Shown here: positions 8,291 to 15,902 of the stretch, in pieces
Layout: each line of letters starts with the position of its first letter
How positions within the stretch are numbered: position 1 is the stretch's first letter
NCBI RefSeq assembly: GCF_011492965.1
Contig: NZ_CP045121.1
Coordinates: forward strand, 1,426,001 to 1,490,000
DNA from: Rubrobacter marinus
GTDB lineage: Bacteria > Actinomycetota > Rubrobacteria > Rubrobacterales > Rubrobacteraceae
Length of the DNA: 64,000 nucleotides
Direction of reading: 5' to 3'
Notes under the pieces: model-generated
What the model saw: the letters and a program-made list of their open reading frames with translations, nothing else
What the model was told of the DNA's origin: nothing
Database searches by the model: none
Translations under genes and position numbers: made by a program

Positions 8291-9288
8291 AGCGCGCCCT
8301 TCTCGTCGGGATCGACCACTACCCGACTGTCGGGTCGCTGTCCGGCTGCGTCGCCGACGCCACTGCGCTCGTCGAGGTGCTGAGGACCCATGCCGACGGG
8401 AGCCCGAACTTCGCCACGGATCTGATGATCGGCGAAGCCGGGGCCGAGGACGTAAGCCGCGACGCGCTGCGCGACGCCCTCACGCGCCTGTTCAACAATG
8501 CCAAAGACACTGACCTGCTGTTCTACTTCGCAGGGCACGGCGGGCAAACGTTGTGGGGCGCTGACCTGGTCACTCAGGATGCCACGTCCAACAGCCTCGG
8601 CGTTTCTATGAACGACCTCATGACCCTGGCCAACGACTCCCCGGCCAGGAGCGTAACCCTAGTGCTGGATTGCTGCTTCGCTGGCGACTTGGGTAACACG
8701 CCTGGCCTCCAGTCCTCTGCGGTTTCGGACCCATTCCGCTTGAACAAGGCCTTGCTCCGCGAGAACGTTACCGTCTTGGCCGCGAGCCGACCGACCGAGA
8801 CTTCCGCCGAGGTTGCCGGGCACGGCGCGTTCACTCGCATGGTGCTAGATGGACTCGAGGGCGGGGCCACCGATCATCTTGGCAACGTGACGAGCTTGGG
8901 CCTGTACGCCTACGTGTCCCCGGCCTTCGATGCGTGGCAGCAGCGGCCCCTCCTCAAGGCCCACATCACGGAACCGCCCGTCCTGCGCGTCGGGCCGCCG
9001 TGGATCGAGCCAGCTCTGCTTCGGCAACTACCGGATCACTTTCCGAGCGCCGACGCCCGTGTTCCGCTTACGCCGGCGCACGAAGGCGAAGGAAGGCCGT
9101 TCCCGCCCGGGCAGAGCGGGACCCCGGAGCAGCAGCAGTTCGATTATTTCGGACGGCTTCGTAACGCCAACCTTGTGACCACCGACGACCGGCGGGACCA
9201 CTATTGGGTGGCGATGAAGGGCGGAGACGTTTATCTTACTTCGCTTGGTCGATACTTCTGGAAACGTGCAGAAAGAGGAGTTCTGTGA
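8287..9288 (+). CDS. Caspase-like (C14-family) peptidase, probable defence effector
   Basis: 333 residues. The N-terminal caspase fold (~1-200) has a strand ALLVGIDHYP, the catalytic His84 in YFAGHGG and the catalytic Cys (DCCFAGDL, probably Cys130). The C-terminal part (~270-333, FDYFGRLRNANLV, then LTSLGRYFWKRAE) looks like a small winged-helix or sensor module. Published type IV Thoeris systems pair a TIR protein with a caspase-like protease that is switched on by the TIR product and then degrades host proteins. The gene starts at TTG inside the TIR stop and its own stop overlaps the SLOG start, giving three coupled cistrons. Confidence 0.87.
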   Translation: MKRALLVGIDHYPTVGSLSGCVADATALVEVLRTHADGSPNFATDLMIGEAGAEDVSRDALRDALTRLFNNAKDTDLLFYFAGHGGQTLWGADLVTQDATSNSLGVSMNDLMTLANDSPARSVTLVLDCCFAGDLGNTPGLQSSAVSDPFRLNKALLRENVTVLAASRPTETSAEVAGHGAFTRMVLDGLEGGATDHLGNVTSLGLYAYVSPAFDAWQQRPLLKAHITEPPVLRVGPPWIEPALLRQLPDHFPSADARVPLTPAHEGEGRPFPPGQSGTPEQQQFDYFGRLRNANLVTTDDRRDHYWVAMKGGDVYLTSLGRYFWKRAERGVL

Positions 9289-9764
9289 CGGCTATTGGGT
9301 GTACGGGTCACCAGACGCTCAGTGAATTGACGCGGCGCCGGGTTGCGGCGGCCATGGCTACGGAGATCGCGAAGGTCGAGGACGAGCTCGTCGGTCTATG
9401 CAGCCTCGCGGTCGGAGCCGACCAGATTTTCGCTAACGTCCTCCTGGCTAGTGGAGGACGCCTTTACGCCGTCATCCCCTGCCGAGGCTACGCCGGCACC
9501 TTCGACGACGAAGCCGCACGACAGGAGTTCGAGCGCCTACTCTCCGCCGCGCACGAGGTCATCGAACTCCCCTTCTCCGAACCCAGCGAAGAAGCGTTCA
9601 TGGCCGCGGGACGTGCGGTCGCAGACCAGTGCGATCTTCTCCTCGCCGTTTGGGACGGTCAACCCGCTGGTGGACTCGGAGGGACAGGCGACGTCGTTTC
9701 CCATGCAACCGACCGGAGTAAGAAGGTAAAGATACTTTGGCCCGAGGGCTCCAGCAGGTCCTAA
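9285..9764 (+). CDS. Stand-alone SLOG-family nucleotide-binding protein, third gene of the TIR/caspase operon
   Basis: 159 residues from GTG 9285, behind AGAGGAG, overlapping the caspase stop by 4 bp (GTGA). Rossmann-like SLOG features are visible: an N-terminal IGCTGHQ, the strand-turn SLAVGADQIFANVLLASGG, RLYAVIPC, and a late DLLLAVWDGQPAGGLGGTGD loop. SLOG domains bind NAD-derived nucleotides; in type I Thoeris the ThsA effector senses its signal through one. Here it is a separate protein, so it could bind, buffer, relay or sense the TIR-made molecule. The SLOG fold is well supported; its role in the system is inferred. Confidence 0.78.
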   Translation: MTAIGCTGHQTLSELTRRRVAAAMATEIAKVEDELVGLCSLAVGADQIFANVLLASGGRLYAVIPCRGYAGTFDDEAARQEFERLLSAAHEVIELPFSEPSEEAFMAAGRAVADQCDLLLAVWDGQPAGGLGGTGDVVSHATDRSKKVKILWPEGSSRS

Positions 9765-9817
9765 TACGCGGCCGTTGAGCGAACAGCCCTAAGAATTCAA
9801 GCTCCCGTATGGGAAGA

Positions 9818-9988
9818 CTACTTCCCGGAATTGCTCGACCCTCCGGAGCCGCCCGAGCTACCGGAACCTTTGCCCGCGTTATTAGTTGCGCCGGAGCCTT
9901 TCGGAGGCTTGCGGCCCGGCTTGTTATTGCCCCCGCCGTACCCCCCATGTCGCTCCATGCCACCGCTGCCGGATCTTCTTCTACCCAT
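9818..9988 (-). CDS. Tiny Gly/Ser/Lys-rich protein, coupled to the DUF6338 gene
   Basis: About 56 residues starting MGRRRSGSGG, with many Gly, Ser, Asn and Lys and a GSGSSGGSGGSSNSGK tail. The proposed start ATG overlaps the stop of the DUF6338 gene by 8 bp, with AGG a short distance upstream. Earlier ATGs at 10006 and 10027 would lengthen it by 6 or 13 residues. It is low-complexity and probably disordered, so a chance frame cannot be excluded, but the overlap geometry argues for coupling. Function unknown. Confidence 0.45.
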   Translation of the reverse strand: MGRRRSGSGGMERHGGYGGGNNKPGRKPPKGSGATNNAGKGSGSSGGSGGSSNSGK

Positions 9989-10718
9989 GATCACCCTGGC
10001 CTTCATAATTTTGATCCACGCCTCCACCCCTGCGTTCTCCGTTCTCGGCGCTATCGCTCGCAGAGTCGTTGGAGGAGACGTCTATCGCAACGAATTCTAC
10101 CAACTCGCACTCGTCGAGGTTAACGACCGCGCCGACGCTCGCATCCACGAGCTCGCCGAAGCTTCCGTCCTCCCGGAGCTTCCAAGCCTCCTCCACGTAC
10201 ACCTGAGCGGGGTTGGGGAAGGAGGAGGCGAACGAGTACTGGCCGAAGTAACCTCCGAACGAGTCGCCCTCCTTGAGCGTGAAGCGCATGTAGCAGACGG
10301 GCTTGTTGGTCGTAGGGTCGATGCTGGCCTGCGGCCCCTTGCCGGAGAAGAACCAGTCCCAGGACGTGGGCGTGGGATCCGGGACCTTGTCCTTGAGGAA
10401 GCCCTTGGTGCGCGAGCGTACGTAGAACACCGCCAGGAGGACGGGGACGACAAACGCCTGTGCGACCGTAAGCACGAATAGCAGGCCATAGTACAGCCAA
10501 TCGCCCAGCCCACCGCCCGCAAGTACCAACAGCAAGTACGGCCAGAATCCCACCGCAAGGAGCATGAAGCTGTATGACAGGGCGTCCAGAAATGCGGCGC
10601 TCGCTTCGCGCCGAGCGGAGGGTACCAGCAGATCGTAAACCTTGACCAGAACGATGCCGGGCACCACAAAGTAGAGGAATAGAGCTAACGCCTCTGGAGT
10701 TAAGATTCCGGCATCCAC
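9981..10718 (-). CDS. DUF6338-like membrane protein
   Basis: 245 residues. Three N-terminal hydrophobic segments (~10-27, ~45-68, ~75-98) are followed by a soluble domain. That domain has the DUF6338-like features PTSWDWFFSGKG, a Gly-rich GGYFGQYSFAS turn and VYVEEAWKLREDGSFGELV. The family is uncharacterised. The gene converges on the TIR/caspase/SLOG operon and may belong to the same accessory locus, but nothing shows a shared function. The N-terminus is probably membrane-anchored with the C-terminal domain in the cytoplasm. Confidence 0.7.
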   Translation of the reverse strand: MDAGILTPEALALFLYFVVPGIVLVKVYDLLVPSARREASAAFLDALSYSFMLLAVGFWPYLLLVLAGGGLGDWLYYGLLFVLTVAQAFVVPVLLAVFYVRSRTKGFLKDKVPDPTPTSWDWFFSGKGPQASIDPTTNKPVCYMRFTLKEGDSFGGYFGQYSFASSFPNPAQVYVEEAWKLREDGSFGELVDASVGAVVNLDECELVEFVAIDVSSNDSASDSAENGERRGGGVDQNYEGQGDHG

Positions 10719-11511
10719 TTCGGCATCCTATCGTGTCTCGGGGCCGACGGGTACCTCGCCCAAGGAGGCGAGTAGCAGAAACTCCCCCAGGCTCGTCGGC
10801 AGCGGCAGCACGCCCCGGCGGGAGTACCCCGACGCAAACACGAATTTCGCCCCCGAAGCCCGGTAACGAAAACGGCCGTTTCCGGAACCCCTGCGCCGAC
10901 GACCAGGAGGAGGTTTTAGAAGGGCACTTTCCCTGTAACGAAACCCGTGCTGGAAACATCGTAGCGACAGGTGCATCTGGGGACGGGTTTCAGGAGAATA
11001 AGTGGGCGGTCGCAAACGGCGGCCAGGAGAGCAGGGAATTATGTTGGCGCAGAACACCGTTGATGTAGGGTTCTGCTCGCCGCATACCCGGATTAAGCTA
11101 TTGCGTGGTGCTCGCCGGATGCGCGGGTTTGACGGGGATATTTTCGGCGCACGCTGGGCGAGCGTTTGGCGAGCGGTACCTCTGAGCACGGCGCTCGCCA
11201 AACGCTCGGGGCGAGCCGCGCGTCCCTGCGGCCCGTACGGCGCCTGATAAGAGGGCTACGCCCGTCGTCATCCAGTTAGGCCATGTCGGAGGGGCTCAAA
11301 TGCCTCCCGAGGGCCCGATAAACCCCCGTTTCCCTACCTTTCGACTCCGACAAATTCCGCGTCATCACGCCGATGAAGCCACGGTACACAGTCCGCTAGT
11401 CTGCTCTTTACGCGGTCTTCGCGAGGGTGTAGGCTCCCTGTAATCGCATTTGCTGCCGGTTTTCCTTCGGGGTTTTCGCCACAAAAACGTCCCAAGACGC
11501 TGGTTTCGGGG
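10719..11511. other. Gene-free accessory stretch
   Basis: No reading frame here has a credible start, codon bias or domain. It holds the long inverted repeat at 11159-11208. Near 10862 it also holds a GTAACGAAAACGGCCG segment whose core recurs near 6106 (CAACGAAAACGGCCG). Confidence 0.6.
11159..11208. repeat. 17-bp perfect inverted repeat with 16-nt loop
   Basis: CGAGCGTTTGGCGAGCG (11159-11175) and its exact reverse complement (11192-11208) flank a 16-nt spacer. No T-run follows and no gene end is adjacent, so it is not an obvious terminator. It could be a recombination or transposition site, a replication element or a structured RNA. Confidence 0.7.
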
Positions 11512-11688
11512 TCTTTTGCCGTAAAGGACCCAGAGAACGAGATCTACTTCCCGATGGATAGAGATTCTGACTGGATCGTGAAGCCGCTGGATAGCGTCGC
11601 CTTCTCCTACACACGCCGTACGACTGAGTTGGAGCTTCGCCTTTGCGTGCAGGCCTTCGAGGTTCTACAAGGTAGAGCGAGATGGTAG
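11512..11688 (+). pseudogene. 5'-truncated gene remnant
   Basis: About 58 codons without a usable start encode a protein-like segment (FAVKDPENEIYFPMDRDSDW, then PLDSVAFSYTRRTTELELRL), ending at TAG 11686. Codon choice and composition look like real coding sequence and unlike the low-quality surroundings. I do not recognise the family. It is probably the 3' end of a gene cut off by an insertion or deletion. Confidence 0.4.
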
Positions 11689-11772
11689 ACGCGGTAGAGG
11701 AGGACCTTGCGAACGTCGCCGGGCCTCCTCTACCTACATACGATGGAAATTTGAGAAAGGAGGAAGGGGTGC

Positions 11773-12117
11773 ATGGATCGATTGCCGGACGCGGAGCTGG
11801 CGTACGTGGAGGAGCAGAAGGTGACCGGGTACCTGCTCGCGTTCGGGCACCCGGATGGGCACGGCAAGGCGGTGTACTTTTCGGGCTTCGGTTTCCGGTC
11901 CGAGGAGTGGCGGCGACTGGCGGACGCCTTGCTCGAACACGCCGCAGGCGAGATCGTAGAGCGGGAGGAGACGCCGTTCGGCGTACAATACGCGGTGGAA
12001 GGTCCCTTGAGGGCGCCGGATGGCCGCCGGCCGTCGGTGCGCTCGGTGTGGGAAGAGAGACCGGGAGGTCGAGGGCCGCGGCTGGTCACCGCCTACCCGG
12101 GATCGAGAAGGAGGTGA
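11773..12117 (+). CDS. DUF6883-like protein
   Basis: 114 residues, ATG behind a strong AGGAAGGGG ribosome site. The N-terminal two thirds matches the DUF6883 pattern: KVTGYLLAFGHPDGHGKAVY, then FFRSLGF-like YFSGFGFRSEEWRRLADALL and GVQYAVEGPL. The Arg-rich tail (residues ~85-114) is less typical and may reflect a shifted 3' end. It sits directly before a DUF4926-like gene with a 7-bp gap. The small paired genes in accessory DNA suggest a toxin-antitoxin-like or toxin-immunity module, but this is inference. Confidence 0.65.
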   Translation: MDRLPDAELAYVEEQKVTGYLLAFGHPDGHGKAVYFSGFGFRSEEWRRLADALLEHAAGEIVEREETPFGVQYAVEGPLRAPDGRRPSVRSVWEERPGGRGPRLVTAYPGSRRR

Positions 12118-12124
12118 GGACGCC

Positions 12125-12364
12125 GTGATCGCGGAGCACGAGAGGGCGGTCCTGACTCGGGACGTGCCTGAAAAGGGCCTGAAGGCCGGCGATGTCGGTA
12201 CGGTGGTTTCGGTGCATGCGGCGCGGGTCGACGACGAGGATCGCGCCGGATACACGCTGGAGTTCATGTCCCCGGCAGGGGAGACGGTGGCGGTCGCCAC
12301 GGTCTTCGCCGACGCCGTCCGGCCCGTCGGCCCCCGAGAGGTCAACCATGCCCGGGCCATCTAG
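12125..12364 (+). CDS. DUF4926-like small protein
   Basis: 79 residues from GTG 12125, behind AAGGAGG at 12108-12114. It has the family pattern of a small SH3-like barrel: ERAVLTRDVPEKGLKAGDVG, TVVSVHA, then GYTLEFMSPAGETVAV and TVFADAVRPV. DUF4926 proteins are small cytoplasmic proteins of unknown role. The short spacing after the DUF6883-like gene indicates one transcript. Confidence 0.7.
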   Translation: MIAEHERAVLTRDVPEKGLKAGDVGTVVSVHAARVDDEDRAGYTLEFMSPAGETVAVATVFADAVRPVGPREVNHARAI

Positions 12365-12472
12365 GGCCCCAAGGAGGACGATCAGGCCGGAAGCCGAAGC
12401 CCTGCTAAAGCACGACTCAGATTCGCGCGAAGCACTGGCTGCGGAGCAAAGGTGTTTTAACAGCGGATAGAG

Positions 12473-12512
12473 AGAAGGACGGGCCGCGGAGATCTCCGCG
12501 GCCCGTCCTTCT
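12473..12512. terminator. 40-bp perfect palindrome, bidirectional terminator candidate
   Basis: Two 20-bp arms (left AGAAGGACGGGCCGCGGAGA) meet with no spacer, and TTGTT follows. It lies about 110 bp after the DUF4926-like gene and before the replication module. The remaining sequence of the 12365-12735 gap shows no gene. Confidence 0.75.
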
Positions 12513-12735
12513 TGTTCCGGCCGCGCCAGCTCCATTACACCGGCTAGCGGATGACAACGGAAAGGAGAGATCTATGCGCTAGGCAAGCGGAATGAGGAGC
12601 TCTCCGGCTAGCGCAGCCGGGGACCTCCTCCAACCAGGAGAAGGAGGACCCCGCCAAAGGGTCGTCTCGAGAAAAAGGCTGAAGGCCGGGAGCTGGACCC
12701 TCCCGACCTTCGTCTCCCACGAAAGGAGAACAACC

Positions 12736-14269
12736 ATGACGGAGTATACCGCAACGTCCGTGCGCGCCCTGATCGAGGGGCTCGAACCGCTGAAGGTGGA
12801 CGCCCCGGGCGAGGAGGCCCTCTCTGGCGCCACCGAGTACCTGGAGGAGCTGGAGGGGCTCATCGGGAGCTTGCCCGCCGCCGAGCGCTGTGCGGCGATC
12901 TCGGACGTCGCGCTCGAGTCCGGACACGCCCTTTGGGTCCCGATCGCCCGCAACTGCCGGCTCTCGGCCGGCGTCGCCGTCGAGGACGGCGGCCTGCTCT
13001 CCTTCGCCGTCGGCGACGAGAGCGCAGGCGGGGCCCTCACCGCCCATTTCTCGGCGAGGTCCGCGGCCGCACACGCGCTCTTTGGCGGGAAGTCCCGTGT
13101 TCGGGAGGCCGAGTCGAAAGACGACCCGCTCGGCTCCGACCCCTTTCCGGAGGACGAGCGCGACGAGGGCCTGGTCGAGGCCTTGAAGGCTGCTGGTTGG
13201 GCCGTGCCGACCGCCAGGCTCGTCGACGACCTCGCGCCTGAGCTGCTCGCCTGGGTGGCGGGGCTCTCTGAGAGGGGCGTCGCGCATCTCTTCGCGGAGG
13301 GGGACGGCGTAGTCCTGGCGATGGCCGGCTCCACCGCGGGCGACAGGAAGAAGGCGGCCGAACGGCTCCCGGCTTCCCCCACACATCGAACGAATTTCCG
13401 GAGGGCCTTCGGCGTCCTGACAGACGCCGGCGATGCGGGCTCCCACTACTCCGAGGAGGAGGGGTGGGGCCTGACGGCGAGAGCCGGCAAAGGCTCCCCC
13501 GATCGGGAGCTTGAGGTCGCCGCCGAACTCTTCCGCGCCTCTCGCGCCGGGTCGCTCGCCGTGGCCGGTACGAAGGCCGAACGCCGGAGGATCGAGGCGA
13601 ACCGCAAGCGCATGCGCTCCGAATGCGCCGCCCGTCGGCGCCGCGGCGAGGAGCTTGCCGTGAGGCCCGCGCGCGAGATCGACGCGGGGAGGCGCGAGGC
13701 CCACGAGCCCCACTGGACCGAGGACTCGGAGCTCGGTCGTCGCACGGAGCGGGCGCGCAGGAGCGGCCGGGCGTCCTACGACACCGCCCGCGCGGTCTAC
13801 CTCCAAGGGCTCCCGACCCCGGCCCACCGGCTGCTGCACCTCCTGAGGCGCGAGGGAGGCGCCGTCCGCGAGGAGGAGTTCCTCTCCCGCCGCGCCAGGC
13901 TCGCCGGCCCGACGGCGGTGAACCCCGAGGCGTCCCTGAGGGCGGCTCTGAGCGAGCTGGCCGAAGCCGGCAAGGTGCGGCGCCTCCGGAGCCGCAGGAC
14001 CAGCGAAGTGTTTCTCGCCGCGACCGAAGGGCTCGACGAGACGAGCTTCCGGCGGAGCCTCAACGGCCTGATCCGCGACGAAAGGTTCGGGATCGTCAGC
14101 CCTGGGTCGAAACCGACGGCGTGGAGCCGGAAGGCGAGGAGGGCGAGGAGATCCTGCTCGACCGAGACCTCGACGACGTCTTCCAGAGGAGACCGGCCGC
14201 GAGGCCCTGCTCGACGTTCTCGCCGATGAGAGCGCCTTGGAGGAGATCGAGGCTCTCATTACTGAGTAA
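12736..14269 (+). CDS. Unknown ~510-residue protein of the mobile module (two frameshifts near the 3' end)
   Basis: Starts at ATG 12736 (MTEYTATSVRAL) behind AAAGGAG. Acidic N-terminal helices are followed by a region with SRARGLAHLFAEG-like segments. A basic, HNH- or host-factor-like centre (KAERRRIEANRKRMRSECA) and a winged-helix-like C-terminus (HRLLHLLRREGGAVREEEFL) follow. The frame shifts at ~14089 and ~14188. Adding one G at each place restores a smooth acidic end (EILLDRDLDDVFQ, then EALLDVLADESALEE) that stops at 14269. Read as given, it would end at 14229 in an unnatural Arg-rich tail. I do not recognise the family; it leads the SSB/primase gene cluster. Confidence 0.6.
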
Positions 14270-14517
14270 CGAGCAACGGGGACCATCACCGGTGGTCCCC
14301 CAGCCTCCACGGTCGGCCAACATAGGCGCACCGAGCCCCCTTTTTGTCTGCTGGCAAGCATGGTAGTTCAAGCAGCGTCCTCGTGCAGCCGGAGACGAGC
14401 GGGCGGCGAGGCCTCGCGGGACCTCCACCAGGGGGTGAAGGAGGTCCCGCGCAAGGGGCCAGATCAAACGGTGCGTTCGGCGGCGGGTCGGTCGGGCGCG
14501 GGAAGGAGTTGCCGATC

Positions 14518-14955
14518 ATGGCGAGTCTCAACAGGGTGATCCTGGCTGGGAACATCACCAGGGATCCGGAGATCCGGTTCACCGGCCAAGGGGTGCCGGT
14601 GTGCGGCTTCGGCTTGGCGGTCAACCGCGTGAGGTCCAAGGACAAGGACGCCGTCGACTTCTTCGACGTCAGCGTTTGGCGCGAGCTCGGCGAGGCGGTA
14701 GTTAATCACAAGAGGAAGGGCGACCCCATCCTCGTCGAGGGCCGCCTCCAGTACCGCTCCTGGAAGGCCAAGGACGGTTCCAGGAGGAGCAAGGTGGACG
14801 TCGTCGCCGACAACGTCCAATTCCTCGGCACTGGTAACAGTTCTTCCGAAGGTAAGGCCAGGGACGGCGGCACCTCCGCCGGGTCCGCTTCCCGGCACGG
14901 ACGCGACCGGGGCGGGAATGACGACGATCGGCAGACCAAGCGACCGGCCTTTTAG
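14518..14955 (+). CDS. ssb: Single-stranded DNA-binding protein
   Basis: 145 residues, ATG 14518 after GGAAGGAG. The OB-fold (1-105) shows LNRVILAGNITRDPEIRFT, then FGLAVNR, DFFDVSVWRELGEAV and GDPILVEGRLQYRSW. The tail is Gly/Asp/Arg-rich and ends PAF, a weak version of the usual acidic tip that recruits replication proteins. It coats ssDNA during replication and recombination. The location beside a RepB-type primase suggests a plasmid- or element-encoded copy rather than the housekeeping gene. Confidence 0.93.
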   Translation: MASLNRVILAGNITRDPEIRFTGQGVPVCGFGLAVNRVRSKDKDAVDFFDVSVWRELGEAVVNHKRKGDPILVEGRLQYRSWKAKDGSRRSKVDVVADNVQFLGTGNSSSEGKARDGGTSAGSASRHGRDRGGNDDDRQTKRPAF

Positions 14956-15077
14956 GCGAAGCGTCGCGCAAGTTGACGGAACGGCCCGATCGGGGCGGAG
15001 CTTCGGCGCCGCCCCGTCTCTCCTGGCGAAGGGAGCAGGCGCCGTGGGAGTGCGGAGCGTACCTTAAGGAGGAGGTT

Positions 15078-15734
15078 TTGGGCGAGACCGTTGTGGTCTT
15101 TCTGTCGTTGGTTCTGTTCTCGATCGCCAGCGCGCTAGCGGCTATGTGCCTTTTGTTCAGGCGACGAGAGCGCCCTCACGGGCAAACTTCCGGGCTCTCG
15201 AGGCGCGTACGAGAGAGGGTCCGGCTACGTATCGCCGCGTCCCTGCTGGACCTCGGCAACCACTTGATGCTCTGCGACGAGGAGCGGAGGGCCCGGCAGT
15301 TGAGGAGGAGGCTCTCCGGGCGTCGGGCCCGGCGCCTCGGCCTTGAGGCTGTGGCGCTGCGGTTGGGGGCGAGGCGGGCCGACGAGGTCACGCTCGAGCT
15401 GACCGTGGGAGGGCGCAGGCAGGAGGACAATCCTTCCAGGATGCTCGTCCTCTCTTGTGTGGTCCACCACCCGGTACGTGCGGAGCACTCGGCGGTGGAA
15501 GGTCTTCCCCAGGCCGGCGACTGCACGTGGTACTGGCGCGTCGCGAATCGTCCGTCTCCGGGGTACCGCGGACCGTCGACCACGTGCGAGGTGCCGTCGC
15601 TGGAGCGCGCCCTCGTCGCCTACCACGCCCGGCCCTTCCTTCCATCGGGACAGGGCGGACGCTTCCTCGACGAGGGCTTTCACGACAACGCGACAAGGCC
15701 GGGCGCTACGAAGGACCCCAACGCATCCGCATGA
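15078..15734 (+). CDS. Single-helix membrane protein of the mobile module, unknown function
   Basis: 218 residues from TTG 15078, immediately after AAGGAGGAGG. One hydrophobic helix (residues ~4-25, VVVFLSLVLFSIASALAAM) is followed by a strongly basic cytoplasmic stretch (RRVRERVRLRIAASLL). A mixed C-terminal half follows with WYWRVANRPSPG. I recognise no family; a membrane anchor for transfer or replication proteins is possible but unproven. Confidence 0.5.
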   Translation: MGETVVVFLSLVLFSIASALAAMCLLFRRRERPHGQTSGLSRRVRERVRLRIAASLLDLGNHLMLCDEERRARQLRRRLSGRRARRLGLEAVALRLGARRADEVTLELTVGGRRQEDNPSRMLVLSCVVHHPVRAEHSAVEGLPQAGDCTWYWRVANRPSPGYRGPSTTCEVPSLERALVAYHARPFLPSGQGGRFLDEGFHDNATRPGATKDPNASA

Positions 15735-15902
15735 GAGGAGGCTCGGAGGGAACCGGCCTGGCGTCGTCAGCTACGACGTCGCCGTACCATCCGTTCCGAA
15801 GAAGCGGCCGTATCACCGGACGACGCCCACGAGAAGGAGCCCGGGGTGGGGGAGCGATGTCTAGGCTGCGCCTCTCTAGAGCGCAACGAGGGAGGAGGAC
15901 CT

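Noticed and set aside
10728-11201. A 157-residue minus-strand frame in the gene-free stretch
   Set aside because: Arg/Ser/Pro-rich, no SD, covers the long inverted repeat and has no domain.
12544-14361. A 605-residue minus-strand frame
   Set aside because: Low-complexity Arg/Ala/Gly composition opposite a plus-strand gene with good SD and codon use.
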